From the NCBI GenBank assembly GCA_000827325.1, contig KN832883.1:394867-458866 (forward strand): a stretch of 64,000 bases of DNA, given 5' to 3'. Source of the DNA: Oidiodendron maius Zn (taxonomy: Eukaryota > Ascomycota > Leotiomycetes > Myxotrichaceae). Within the stretch, counting starts at the first letter, position 1. Each line of letters begins with the position of its first letter. Positions 9,757 through 21,559 of this stretch are shown here, one piece after another. The translations under genes were made by a program, and so were the position numbers. The notes under the pieces are model-generated. The model saw only the letters and a list, made by a program, of their open reading frames with translations. It was not told the origin of the DNA and did not search any database.

Positions 9757-10278
9757 CTACCGCGTTGCAGATGGCGAATCTATCTGCTGGATGCCTTCTA
9801 CTGCGCTAAGCCAACATACACGATTGTTAACATAAGTCTCTCGTTTAGGCTTCAGCTTCGTCTCGTGCAGATTGAAATCGTCAACCGTACCAATTCGCAG
9901 AATACTCCTTCCCGGATACGCCTCACTGAGACGATACATAAGCGTTCCGCAGGTAGAGCAGAAATAGTTAGTCATCAGTTTGCCTGAGGTGGTGGTACGC
10001 GACTGGCTATAAGTTGTCAGGTTGTCACGGCCGCGGACGTGGGTGAGATATGGGTCAGCAATAGAGAAGTTGGAGGCGAACATAGACGCCGTGATCTTGC
10101 GGCAGCCGGTATAGTGACAGATGGAGGTGCTCAAGAGACCAGGACCTTGAATGGAAAATGCTAGTTGCACGGTACCACAGTAGCAGGTCGCTGTTGCCGA
10201 GTCGTCGTTAGACCAGCCATCATTGGCGCTGCCGGCCAAGGGGAAGTAGGGTTTGGATTTCTCTGGAGCGGCGGCTAT
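9757..10278 (-). pseudogene. GFA-domain (CENP-V/GFA zinc) protein, start codon apparently lost
   Basis: The frame encodes a single GFA domain: CYCGTVQLAF (first zinc ligands), CRKITASMFASNF, then NYFCSTCGTLMYR and the ending ILRIGTVDDF. This fold binds zinc and includes glutathione-dependent formaldehyde-activating enzymes, but the fungal members have no settled role. Similarity to the family N-terminus (KPYFPLAGSANDGW) extends upstream of any ATG. At 10276-10278 the codon is ATA within a context that otherwise looks like a good start (GCC before, GCC after), so an ATG to ATA change is likely. The usual C-x-C-x-x-C zinc cluster reads CHYTGC here, with one cysteine replaced by tyrosine. Both changes fit G-to-A mutation. 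It is otherwise full length (about 174 residues). Confidence 0.65.
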
Positions 10279-12829
10279 GGCTGTATTCGTCTGGATTGCG
10301 GGGGTAGTATAGTTTTAGCCTGTAACTATAAGGAGTGTGGACTGATAGGTAGATTACTGTAGAAGGATTCACCGTCTTGATTCTTATACTAGCTACGCTG
10401 TAGAACTAGTTAATAAATTTGTTGCCTAAATACTCTGACCTGGCCGTCTATTACTAATGTAAATCAAAGACCTTACCCCTATCTCCGTTAACCCCCGCCT
10501 ACCACGCGTGTTTTGGGGTATGTGTATGTGGCGAAGCGGATTGGCAAACCGTGGCTAAGAGATCATATCACAGACGCACGACTCATGCCCAAAGCAAGCT
10601 GGAAGCCTACGTTACTCGGTCTGGCGTGCGATAGCCTTCGGCGATTGATGCAACAGTCACGTGATTTGTCCTACTAATTATATACACAACTGGCCGAATC
10701 TTACTCGAAAGGTGATAGCGATCACATTTCGTAAATTAAGCTCGATATTACAAAAATGAATGCAGCCGCGTGAACATGGCAGTAAGCATAATAAAACTTT
10801 AATGCTCTAACTACATATCAGTATATTGGGGGAAAGCAGTCAACTTTTAGGAGACGTATATTTTTGGTAACGAGTTGTTGGTGGCAACGGGAATGTGCAG
10901 ATGAAGAATGGCGACGAACGATTGTGTTAAATAGAACCTAGCAGGCAGATATTCTCAGTTGCATTATTATTGTCAATGACATCTATAGAGAGTAGGCAAC
11001 CAATCTGAAAGCCAATTTCATTGATAGTTCGGTTAATTTACCTTTGAATAGCCCTCGTTTGGAACTCTTGTAGAGCTTATTAAAGTTGGCATGAGAGTGA
11101 CTTTTGGCCGCTTAGCAAAAGCTCGTAAAGTGCGGACGACTGGTGTACACCATCAAAGCCTGGGTCTCGCGGTAAATCTCCCGGGTCCTGAGCAGAAAAT
11201 GCAGGTAGAGTGTAACCATAGCTGCCAACTTGGAAGATGAGATTTCCTCGCCGGCCGGCCAAAGAAGGAGAGGTAGACGTGTTCCCAGACGAACCTCTAA
11301 CCCCCTGCCGGATGGCCAACATATCTGTTTTGTGAGGTGCTTTGGTTCATGGATATGAGAAAGCATATCGAAATCCTAGAGCCCCGCGCGGCATTGACTT
11401 AAGTAATCGGAACAACGTCTCTACACCGCTAACGATTCGACAACTTCCTCTGATGCCCGCACCACGACCGTCGCAAGGAGACAATAGCTAAAGGAAATAA
11501 ATGACTCTCTTGAAGCTACCACTTAGCAGTGCCTGCTTGCTGCCGGCTGACCGTTTCGCTGAAAGGATTAGCTGACGGGACTAGTTTAGCTGGGCAACTT
11601 CACTGCCTTGTATGACTAAGATGGATTGTTTCCTTCAGGCCAAGGATGGATCAGACAATTTTGGAGCGGGAAAGCTCAGACAGCCTGTCGGAGCTACCTT
11701 GATGCCCTTCTTTTCTTCTCTTCTCTCTGACATTGACGGTGGGGTTGCTGCGAATACATCTTGTACCAGTGTCGAAGAGACTGTCTGCAAAATTCATATG
11801 TCTTAGGTTTGAGATATTAGTCCTACATGTAATATGTGCACGTTAAACGCAACTAAACTACCTAGCCTAATAGAATTTCCGTCTCATTCTTGCTGAACTG
11901 GTTCTCAGTGTAACTTGACCCCGTCCATGCAAGGTGGTGCGGTGACAGAATGCTAAGGGCCATACCACAGCATGGCGTGATTTGAAATAACCCGTGCGAT
12001 GGCGGAAAATCCAACGGCGAAGTCCACTGCATCCAAACTTCTCCCTTATATAAACCGGCCACTGTTAAGAGGCATAAATAGATCTGGTTAGTCTCCTCGA
12101 AGAAGAGATGGAAGAAATATCACTGTTTTATCGTGGAGTTGCTCTTGAAAGAGCTCGCAGACAGGGTAAAGCTCTCTTGATACATATATATCCTCCTCCA
12201 TCGATGCAGCCTCGGGCTTGCTTGCAAAGTTCTAGCTTATCAATCTCGTAGAAGGTTTTCCCGTATCTCATCATCGTCATTGCTCTCTGCAAGTATCGGT
12301 ATACATCCCGAACCCGCCCCCCTCCCAACAACTGTTTTTCAGCATGGCAGACATGGTAGATCTCTGGTACGGATCTACCAGGTGCTAGATAGAGTCATGC
12401 TGACAAATTCATAATCTCCAGGCCTGCCTGTCCTTCTCAAGTTTCGTACATCAAACTTCTCGTTACAGATTCAACATGAGATTCTACAGGGTTACATTTT
12501 ACCGAGGCTGGCACGTGAATTTTAACCCTTGGCATTAGCAGCTTCTTTGCACGAGGCTTGTGCTTTTCCTAATCTGGATTTACCTCGGAGCATCAAAATT
12601 TAGACAAAGTTTCTCGAAGTTACTAGTTGGATCAAGCATGTGGCAAATAGCCGCTAATGTAAGATAGAGCAAATCAGGAATGGAGGGGAAGAGAGGAGAA
12701 TCGCCTCGGTGACATTGCTCTGAGGCTCCATATTCCGAATTAGCAAAAGCAAAGATTTCACATTTGTTGTTATATCGTCTCTTCAAGCCTACTTCTCATG
12801 GACTAGTGGGTTCTTGTTCTTTAATACGA
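10279..12829. other. Gene-poor stretch
   Basis: No gene is firmly supported in these 2.5 kb. The best candidate is an 80-codon minus-strand frame at 11080-11322 with non-random composition (GRRGNLIFQVGSYGY and PRDPGFDGVH). It looks like the end of a real protein, but I cannot name the family. Other frames are short and lack motifs. Confidence 0.45.
11080..11322 (-). pseudogene. Unrecognised protein fragment
   Basis: The frame gives about 80 residues with the phrases GNTSTSPSLAGRRGNLIF, GSYGYTLPAF and RDPGFDGVHQSSALYELL. They read like conserved enzyme sequence rather than noise. No upstream exon in the same sense was found and the 5' side dissolves into unrelated sequence. I treat it as a 3' fragment of a lost gene; the family is not identified. 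Confidence 0.25.
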
Positions 12830-13109
12830 TACGAAGTACGGCGTCAAAAGCTTTCAACCACGCTAGGCTGGGGTCAGACTCACTAGGGCCTGGCAGAGCA
12901 GCGGGCTATAGCGCATTGACAGAGATAATTAGTGATGGCCATAGGCTACGTGCGCTGTAAAATTAGGGTGCCTAAGCCTACAGATCACTAATTTTACAGT
13001 GGGTTTGGTTGCTGGGTGACCAGCAACCGAGACTAGTGCTTACTTACATACGAGGATGGTGTTTATCCCTGTCTAGCGTGGTTGAATACTTTTGACACCG
13101 TACGAAGTA
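12830..13109. mobile_element. MITE-like element with 9-bp flanking repeats, copy C
   Basis: The element proper is 12839-13100 (262 bp). Its ends are inverted repeats of about 30 bp: CGGCGTCAAAAG on the left and CTTTTGACACCG on the right, followed inward by CAACCACGCTAG. A direct repeat of nine bases, TACGAAGTA, flanks it at 12830-12838 and 13101-13109. A 9-bp duplication is typical of Mutator-like elements, so this may be a non-autonomous Mutator relative. The centre carries the same TGTAAAATTAG and CTAATTTTACA pair as copy A. It lies 240 bp upstream of the MFS gene start. Confidence 0.7.
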
Positions 13110-13347
13110 CTTCGTACATTTATGGCCATTTAGCCAACGCTAGCAGTGCCCCGCACATCGACCTGTAGGGATCCGTGTCCATCAGTTTCCCTTTTATAAG
13201 GCTGCCAAGATAGATCCTCTTCCACTCTCACAACTCGTACATCACAGCCACGTAAAGAGACCCCGAATCTGGACGTGTAAGATTATATACCCAAAAGACC
13301 GAGGGTCTGCGGCACCGCAACTACCCCTTAATACTCTCAGGTGCAAA

Positions 13348-15238
13348 ATGAGCGAATTAAAGGAGACAGTAGAGCATGTTGAAAATGCTCAGTCATCACT
13401 CAGCAATGAGAAGAGCGTGGAAACAGAAGGCAAAGTAGGAAATCAATTGCAACATATCAACACCATCCAGAACGAAGTCTGTATTCATCTCCACAGATGG
13501 TTATAAATTATGACAGACAACTGACCTCTGCAGGTTAACTTTGGCTTCGTAATGACGATGCTAGGCTTCAGCATCACGTTTATTGTGGCCGAGATCATCC
13601 CACTGTTCTTGATTACCCTCTTTACCGTTATTGCTTTTGATTTAGGTGCCTCCTCATATTCAGTCTGGCTCCTTAACTCACAGACTATTGCTGTTGGTGC
13701 TATCGCGCCTTTCGTAGGCACCCTCTCTGACTTGCTCGGTCGCAAGAAAATCACCATCATAAGCCTTAGTCTCACAGTTACCGCCATGATCATCCTCGGT
13801 ACTACGAAGACTATCGCTGGTGCACTTGCTTCCCAGGTTATTTCTGGCACTGCAATTGTAAGGCACTCTCTACCCCTACCGCCCATAGCCGCTACAAAAT
13901 TGCTGACTTCTTCCAGGGGATGCAGCTCCTCACTACCATCGCCGCAGTAACAGAGCTTGTGCCTACTTCTCGTCGGGGTATCACTATCGGCTATATAGTT
14001 ATGGGCTTTATGCCCTTCGCACCTGGTTCACTCTACGGCCAGCAGCTGGCCAAGCACAACTGGCGCTGGGTGACCGTGTTCGTAGGTGTTATGGCGATCG
14101 TGGCTCTCGTTATCATCGCCACCTTCTATAGACCCCCACCGCGACCAAACGCCACCGGCTTAACTAAGAAACAAATACTCGGCCGCATCGACTACCTCGG
14201 AAGCTTTCTCTCCACTTCTGGCATTGTAGTGTTCTTGGTTGGACTCAACTGGGGAGGTCAGACGTACCCGTGGAGCTCTCCCCACGTGATTGCAACGTTG
14301 ACAGTCGGACTCTGCCTTATTGCGGTGTTCTGGGCCTGGGAATATTTTGGTGCCCCATATCCTATGTTCCCAGGGGCGTTGGCCAAGCATAAAAAAATGT
14401 TTACGGCTGTTCTCTTACTGTGTCTCACATCTGGCACCAACTATATTCCCGGAATCGTCTTCTGGGTCGTTCAAATCTATACTGTATATGAGGCGAGCTA
14501 CGCTCAAGCCGGAGTCTACCTGCTCCCAATTGGTTTCTGCATTGCTGGAGGTGCTATCACTAGTGCCATATTTATGACTATCTTCAAGCGCCACATCCAC
14601 TTCATTCTTCTGGGCTTCTGTATTGTGCAAACAGCTGGTGAGTTCTCAGATAAATTTATTCGCTCCTTGCTCCTTGCTAAATAGTTCAAGGTCTCGGCTG
14701 CATGGCGACAGCTGATCCTGAGGATATCAAGACGATGTGGGCCCCTCTCATATTCGGACTTTTCGGAGTTGGTGGAGTCCTCCTCCCATCCCAAGTCGTC
14801 TTCTCTATCATCTCGCCACCAGAACACATTGGAGCATCTGTGGCACTATCGATCGTTGTCCGTTCTATCGGCCAAGTTGTCGGTGTCTCTATGTTCTACA
14901 ATATCTTTAAACAGAGCGTCACTGCAAGCGTCTATAACAATATCCAGACCTTCGTGGTCCCTGCCGTCAGCCTTGTCGGACCAGACGTTGATTCGATTAC
15001 GGCGCTTGTCACTGCCTTGACAGCTGGCCCATTCGAAGTCTACGCTCATTTGTTCAATGCCACTACCCAAGCTCAAATCGATGCGATTGTTAAAGGCGGT
15101 CACGAAGTATACAAGGTCTGCTTCCCCAAACTCTATCTGATCTCGACTGCATTTGGAGGCGCGGCAACTCTCTCGGTTTTCTTCCTCGCGGACATCAGAA
15201 AATTCATAAATGAGCACGTTGCAGTCAATCTAGGATAG
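13348..15238 (+). CDS. MFS efflux transporter, TRI12/siderophore-type
   Basis: Four exons, 13348-13476, 13534-13857, 13917-14637 and 14685-15238, join in frame over three GT-AG introns to give 575 residues. The N-terminal about 45 residues are polar and cytosolic. Transmembrane segments follow. The loop GTLSDLLGRKK (about residue 105) is MFS motif A, which gates the transporter. The later parts, including GRIDYLGSFLSTSGIVVFL, SGTNYIPGIVFWVVQIYTVY and a C-terminal FLADIRKFI, fit the 14-segment fungal trichothecene-efflux/siderophore-transporter family. It probably exports a small molecule or takes up a siderophore at the plasma membrane by proton antiport or symport. It has no biosynthetic neighbours; the nearest features are a MITE upstream and a dead transposon downstream. 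All motifs are intact. Confidence 0.85.
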
Positions 15239-15639
15239 GAAAGTGTCTTTAAATACATGTGTATATTTCGATGACCTGTAATGATATACAGATCATTCCC
15301 GACATAAAGATAAGCAGCCAGGGAAGCTAAGAATGTGATATTATTGGCTTGGTGGTGTTGACTAGGTCATCCATGAATATTGCATGATTATTTAGCAAGC
15401 AGGTAGGATCGAATAAGTGCAGCTAATTGACTGACCTCTTAACTACAGAGCGTCTGTATCCGCTCATTAGATACCCAAATTGAGTGGCAAATATGTGCAT
15501 TCGGAGCTAAATATTAGTGTACTGTAGAACATGAATTCAGCTAATCTTTGGTTCGCTTACACCGGTTGACTAAGTGCACGAGCATTTAGTTCCCTGAAAA
15601 CCTCGAAAGCTTTAAGCCTCGAACCCCTCAAAGTCCAAC
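15239..15639. other. Intergenic, nothing recognised
   Basis: 3' flank of the MFS gene, and possibly the left end of the adjacent transposon. I could not find a terminal inverted repeat here. Confidence 0.4.
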
Positions 15640-17090
15640 ATGCCACCACAGCTTCAAACCTCTTTTCAACCCCCTCGAATCCCTGAGCCAACCCACCCCT
15701 CGAGCGCATTCACCGAGCCCCTCTGATCGACTATAATAAGCCTTCTAATGTGCGTATAGAGGAAGCAAAGCAGTGGTTACATAATAACCCTACTAAGAAG
15801 CCTATTACTGCTAGTCGATTATTCAGGGTCAACTACCAGACGCTTTTCTCATCACTTACGCGCCCTCATGTACGCCCTCAGGGTGGCCATAATAAGGTGC
15901 TTCAAGAACACCAAACTAGAGCTATCTACATCTTTATCCGTGACCCCCTTTCTTACAGCTTTCAACCTACGGATACACTAGTGTTTCAGTCAATGTATAC
16001 CCTAAAGAGGGCTGCAAATCCTAATGCAAAGCCACCTAGTAAGACCTGGTTTGCTAGCTGGTGGAGAATCACTTGCATAAGATTAGGTCGAAACCTCTTG
16101 CAGCGCTACGCATTACAGCCCAGGATACCGCTAATTTAAGGTTCTGGTTTAAAGGATATAAGCATACAATAGCAGTGTAGCAGATTAAGAGGAAGAATAT
16201 TCTGAATTTTGATAAGACTGGCTGTCAGGTTGACTACACTAGGGGTAGACTCCTTTAGTCCCTTTAGATGCCACTTAAGTAAAGATATCCTCTTTTATAA
16301 TAACTCAAACTAATATACTCCAGTATTAAATTAAGCCCCTGGCCTGAAAATCGACGCTCTCTTACAGTATTTGAGGTGATTAGTGCATCGGAGAGCCAGC
16401 TACCCCCTTTGTGGTAGTTTAGGGTCAATATGTAATGGTAGATTGGCTTTAAGCTGAAATGGACCTGATATGTATATCTATGCTTCTAAAAAAAAAGGTT
16501 TCCAACCAATAAGATTACAGTCGAGTGGCTATATCACTTTATTAAGCACTCTAATTTAGGGCTAATCTCTAATTAGAAGCTCCTTCTAATGGATAATTAC
16601 GGGAGCCATGAAACAGGGGAGTTTATTAAGCTGGCTAATAAGAACTATATACTCCTTTACCCTCTTTTACTACATTATAGTAATTTTATACAACCCTGCA
16701 ATGTAGGGCTCTTTAGAGCTTATAAATACTGGCAGAATAAGAGGCTTAATGAAGCTGTTGCTCAATTAGATGTGGAATATTACTTACGCTCCTTCCTGAA
16801 AGACCTGCCCTGGGTTCAGGAATAGACCTTTCAAAGGGAGACAGTACAGAGTTCTTTGCGGAAGTCTGGAATGTATCCCACTAGCCTAGGTATATGCCTT
16901 AAGCAGTTAAAGACCTTTACTCCTCCTGAAAAAGAGGTAGCTCTTCCTTTACTGCCTTAGCCTAGAACGCCTACAAAGGCTATACAGGCTGAGTGTATGC
17001 TACTTGACCTTGAAAAGAAGATCTTAGAGAACGCACTGAGTATGAGTCTTAGTAGACAGGTACGATATATCACACGAGTATTACTCTTCT
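15640..17090 (+). mobile_element. Decayed pogo/Fot1-type DNA transposon
   Basis: The frame at 15750-16139 reads as the N-terminal DNA-binding region of a Fot1-like transposase: EEAKQWLHNNPTKKPITAS, GGHNKVLQEHQ and KTWFASWW. Further on, NFDKTG (about 16210) is the first part of the DDE domain. The frame at 16589-16825 starts MDNYGSHETGEFI, the second catalytic Asp region, followed by FIQPCNVGLFRAYKYWQNK. The pieces lie in order on one strand but are broken by many stops, and AT enrichment suggests repeat-induced point mutation. No terminal inverted repeats or flanking TA duplication could be fixed, so both ends are approximate. It is not active. Confidence 0.8.
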
Positions 17091-18258
17091 GACACTTATT
17101 ATAGATTCGCTTGCTTCTAGTCACGGTAAATACGTATCCCCGAAGCTTAGTCCGACTCCGACTGGCCTTATAAAGGCCTCCATAGAATGGTAGATAGCTC
17201 TAAGTGGTAGGGATAATGGCGCCAGGCGCATTGATTATAGTGACTGTGTATGAGAGTTGGATCAGAACTATCGAATGGGCTGAATCGATCCATTTTCAGG
17301 GCCGCAAGAGGGCTGTGATTAGCTTAGTTGTAAGAGGAGCTTGATTTATTTCAATCAGATCTGTAAATCGCCGGCGGATACTGGCCGAAAAGGCTACGCT
17401 AGTTATATTTACACCACCGCATCCAAAGGGGGTAATTCGACTAATGTTCACACCTAATTAGCTGAAATGGTATTCGATAACTTATTTGGCGCGAGTATTA
17501 GCTAACTTAAGGTAGTGTAAGTGTAGTGTGGGCCCTAAAAGGCAATGACATTTCAATTTCATGCCGAGGGATGCAACCCTACCTTGTATCGCTGGAATTG
17601 GTTCTTTAATCATCGTTTGTTTAGGGATTCTGAAAAGAAGCCTATTGATAACTCCGAGCCTTTCCTCTAGGCCCTTTCTACTACCCCTCTAACCCTCTCA
17701 TATAGCTGTCATGTGAGCTCAATGGCCATCTGTGCCGGGCCTTAGCCGCTGATATTACAACGATTTCAAGCTTAGATAGGCAGCAAATACAACTTGGGAT
17801 TGAGCAAGGCTGTGGGATGGCATTAAATGTAAACACATACACTTTATTTATATTTCTCCGCATTTAGAAAAGATATAGTTTCAAGAACTTGTCTTATTCA
17901 AAGGCCCCTCCCCACTACAAAATAACTGTTCCTCTAGAACAAACCAATCGGGGCTGTAAGACAAAACTTTGTTGCAGGTCGCAATCACATGTAAACCAGA
18001 ACACCCGAGCAGCATTAATATATATGTGCGCTGCTTTAGCTGATTTTCCATTAGAACAGGCAAACAAAGTATTGCCGGTATCAGTACTAGTCCTGGTTGT
18101 TGCCTCTGCATAGAAAGTTTAACGTTACAGTTTTTCGAAATGGTAAACTTTACCCCAGCTCCAAACTTCCCGACTGAGTGATTATCTAGGGCTCTGGAAT
18201 AGGCCTCTACAGCCACTCCTGTACGTATACAGCGCCTGACAGCGGCCTGCGTCATCAT
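17091..18258. other. Intergenic, mostly AT-rich
   Basis: A 125-codon ATG frame on the minus strand (17881-18258) is open but has no signal peptide, domain or recognisable motif, and it ends where the FAD-oxidoreductase relic starts on the other strand. The rest holds nothing I can support. Confidence 0.4.
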
Positions 18259-18960
18259 ACTGACGTTCCTATGAGAGTATTTTCAGGTCCTTACTACAAG
18301 AATCTTCTCAACCTATTAGAACATCTAGAAATTCTCGCAATTTTGAAAGACGTTTTCTCTTCGCCTTTGCTTAATATCCTGTCGCCACCTGAAGATATTA
18401 CTTTTTCGACCCATCCTATAATCACAGAACCCCAGTTATTTGCCGACAGTCTTCTGGGGTTTCGGGCTCTTATCTGCGCTATAGATGTGTTTCATCGTGG
18501 TGAACCGCTAAATCTGGTTCTCAATTGACTGTTTCTGGACTCCCCCAAGGTTATGTCCCAAGCTATAAGACATAAAAACTATAGCGGATTACCTTGATCG
18601 ACTGAATGTACCCAATTTCTTCGTTGAAGACTACGTGGTTCCGCTATTTTCGAGCATTGCCTCTAGCCCCTACAAGCTGTTCCCCGAGTTCCCGGCCATT
18701 TATCAGACCGACTACAAGCATGAAGCACACATGTCTCATAAAACGTTGGACACCATGGCTCTCTTCGGAGACTACTAAGCCAAGGGATTTTCTTTGTTTT
18801 TGATGCCAGGGTACTTAAGGTGGAGCATTCCAATGAACAGTTGAGGCAAACATTTCTACTCTCGCTGGCTTTAAAGCCGACGGATTGCCGTGTTAATACC
18901 CACGTAATTGATGACCCTATTGTTATTGCTTATCATGCTGGTGGTATATAGTACGTCCCA
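18259..18960 (+). pseudogene. Relic of an FAD/NAD(P)-binding amine-oxidase-like protein
   Basis: The opening words DVPMRVFSGPYYKNLL match the strongly conserved block after the FAD-binding N-terminus of fungal amine-oxidase-like flavoproteins. About 330 bp later another frame gives IADYLDRLNVPNFFVEDYVV, then PLFSSIASSPYKLFPEFPA, the next conserved region of the same family. Stops and frame changes separate the pieces. The dinucleotide-binding motif (GxGxxG) is missing upstream, so the gene is truncated at its 5' end. Sequence beyond about 18800 keeps only weak hints. The assignment rests on two motif blocks. Confidence 0.45.
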
Positions 18961-19957
18961 CTAATTTTTCACCGGCAAAGTTGGACAACAACTCTGCGGT
19001 TGATCATGACTTCACAAATGTTATAGAGAACCATCCAAGTGTCGGTAACTTGCACTACCAATTGGCTAGCAAATCGACATTTTCGGTCTTGGGCGGCCTA
19101 GGTTGCGCTGGATTTTCGTTTCCATTCTGAAAAAGAGCCAAATCTCAGCGCTTCAATTTGTGTATTGTCACTGCTTTCCCGGTCATTCCAGCTCGGAGTA
19201 TTACAACGTTGAGACGTCCCAAGACAACGACGATGCAAATTCTGTTCAGTAAAAGATAGGGAATTGTAGGCTTACAATATGTAAGAAAACATAGAGCTGT
19301 GCAAAGGAGCGAATTGTAATACAGGCGTCCGGCGACTGTCTCCCTCTGATCCCCCAGTCAGATGCCGCTCTATTTTTCGGGCATGACACATAGGTCGGGG
19401 TAACGAGATCTGCAGAAAGGCATCACAAGGACTACAACATACTAAGCACACAATATTGCTGACAACTATCTCTCTTCTACTTCTGAAAGAGCCGAGGAAG
19501 TACATGTGGCAGAGGGAGTGACTCTTGTCTCCCAAAAACGTGCTTGCTGTAACCCTACCTACCGACCCGGTATCGAGTTGACTATCGTCGAATAGACTAT
19601 CCTTATGGCAGGCCAAGTAGTGCGGACTGGAAGAGAAAAGCACATGAACCTCGGATGTCTGAACCAACCAGACAGCGGGCTGCCGGAACAGTCTACGCTC
19701 CGGAATGCATCTTGTCAAATAGATGTCACGAAAGCCATCTCATAGCATGGTTTTAACCTAAGCCCCATTGTTTAGGTTAGGTCAACTGCTGCGGTAGGTA
19801 GCACACCGAGGCTCTCGGCAGGGTATAGTTTAATAATACAATGTGCTAATGAAAATGTAAGTAGAATATCGTATATTCTGCAGTGATTTCCAACAGGAGT
19901 CAAATGTTCGGTGCTTCGTCCGATACCCTACGCTATTCGTAGGTGAGGGGTATAGTC
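18961..19957. other. Intergenic, nothing recognised
   Basis: The left part may still belong to the flavoprotein relic. The right part is the upstream region of the HsbA gene. The 148-codon minus-strand frame at 19272-19718 lacks an ATG start and recognisable motifs. Confidence 0.4.
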
Positions 19958-19966
19958 TATATAAAG
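19958..19966 (+). promoter_or_regulatory. TATA box of the HsbA gene
   Basis: TATATAAAG lies about 110 bp before the ATG at 20073. It is followed by a pyrimidine-rich stretch of the kind found at fungal transcription starts. A strong TATA box fits a highly expressed surface-protein gene. Confidence 0.6.
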
Positions 19967-20072
19967 ACCGATTCTGCTGCTCTTTTGTGTCCATCATCTT
20001 CAGCATAATACTTTTTCTCTCAGTTATCAGACATAAGAGAATCCATTTTAACTCCTATCCACTCCATCAAAA

Positions 20073-20600
20073 ATGAAGCTCTCCATATCTATTCTCACTG
20101 TCGCCCTAGCCCTTGGAGTCACTGCCACTCCCACCCCCATCAAGCGTGATCTGGCAAGCATCGAAAGTGCCCTTGCCAACATTGCTACGGCAGTCTTGAC
20201 TTTAGATGCCACTGAGCAGGCTTACACTGGGGGAGACACTACCACCCTGCAAACAGACTCCGATGCTGTCGTTGCAGCCACTAATGCTGGCACCGCTGTT
20301 GCTAATGCCTCTGGTGCTCTCAGCATCTTCGATGCAATCGGGCTCGTCTCCCCTATCCAAAGCCTGACCACCGATGTTCAGAACGCCATTAATGACATCA
20401 TTTCCATTAAGTCAGCAATTGTTGCTCAGGGTGCTCAGACGCAAACTCTGAATGATCTCATTGCTCAGAACACCTCTGCCACTGCCCTCTCTGCTGCTAT
20501 CACCGCTAAAGTCCCTGCTGGTCTCCAGTCCATCGCTGCCCAACTTGCTGCTGGCATCACCAACGCTATCGAGCAAGGCATTGCCGCCTACTCTACCTAA
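20073..20600 (+). CDS. HsbA-type hydrophobic surface-binding / cell wall protein
   Basis: The single exon encodes 175 residues. Residues 1-18 are a signal peptide, and KR at 24-25 is a likely Kex2 cleavage site. The mature part is almost all alanine-rich amphipathic helix (DLASIESALANIATAVLTLD, ALSIFDAIGLVSP, LQSIAAQLAAGITNAIEQGI) with no cysteine, matching the HsbA / galactomannoprotein domain. HsbA of Aspergillus binds hydrophobic surfaces and helps recruit hydrolases such as cutinase; relatives are antigenic wall proteins. The ATG has an A-rich leader (ATCAAAA), typical of fungal starts. The gene stands alone and looks intact. A cutinase-factor-like regulator and a hydrophobin lie in the same window, but a direct link is only inference. 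Confidence 0.85.
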   Translation: MKLSISILTVALALGVTATPTPIKRDLASIESALANIATAVLTLDATEQAYTGGDTTTLQTDSDAVVAATNAGTAVANASGALSIFDAIGLVSPIQSLTTDVQNAINDIISIKSAIVAQGAQTQTLNDLIAQNTSATALSAAITAKVPAGLQSIAAQLAAGITNAIEQGIAAYST

Positions 20601-21559
20601 ATCTCTTTCGTTACCGTGCTACCCACAGATTCTGGGGTCGGAGCTTGGCAAGTCAATGAATAGTGAATGTCCAAACAGAAGGTGATGGAAGCTTGCCAGG
20701 GCAGTTTTCTTATTCAGCGCGAGAATATTGTATCTTCGTGTAGTAGGGATGACTTTATTTTCCTACCCTTCAGTTGTGCAACATCCGCAGCGTTTATATT
20801 ACCCACTCGTTCGTCAATTCGTTAGCTGCAGGGTTGTAGTTAAGCTAAACATCTGTCTTTAAACATTCATCTGAAAATATTCCCAGTTCACCTAAAATTC
20901 AATTACAATATTTTCTTCATCCAGATCGGGGTCTCATACGATGGATCAGTCGAGCTCAGACTAGATTTCTTAAAAGGAATTAGACTAACCAGTCGCCTCT
21001 GGAGTGAATGAAACCGTGATTGGGTCTCACTCCTGGATTAGATCAGGAAGGATGCTTTGATGCTGGTATAATCAGGTATTGGGGTAGAGCATTAGATTTC
21101 GTCTTGGTTTCTGTTGCGGTCTCGTGCGGGATGCAAGGCCACCATACGCTAAATAATATAACTTTGGGATGTTCATCCCGAGGGTCAGACTCACAGAGTA
21201 GTAAGTACAGATATTCAGATGACTCGAGAAGGAGGAAGAAAGACTTCCGTCCTGAAAATGCAAACTGGATATTGACGGGAGGCCAAACGTAACGGATTAG
21301 AATGGACGTCGGTTTGAACATTCTACATTAACGTCAAAGGTGGACGGTAGAAACTAGATAGGTCAAGCAGTGAAGAAGGCATTTGGAAGAGCTATTGGCT
21401 GGCAATGACATGCTTCATTTGTACTATTTTAGAAGCTAAACGAGCTTATTAAGGGCCACTCCAGGATGCTATGACGCATGGCCAAGTCCAAACAAAGCTC
21501 GCACCCCGTCTTCTGCCCCGCCCCCCTTTTTCTCCCAAATAGTTATCCAAATTGAAGAA
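20601..21559. other. Intergenic, nothing recognised
   Basis: 3' flank of the HsbA gene, then about 800 bp with only short frames on both strands. No repeat or promoter signal is clear. Confidence 0.5.

Noticed and set aside
13485-13886. 133-codon minus-strand frame over the MFS gene
   Set aside because: It is the antisense of transporter exons with no motif of its own.
17881-18258. 125-codon minus-strand ATG frame
   Set aside because: There is no signal peptide, domain or recognisable block, and a plus-strand flavoprotein relic starts right at its edge.
19272-19718. 148-codon minus-strand frame
   Set aside because: The frame begins with a non-ATG codon and has no recognisable motif.
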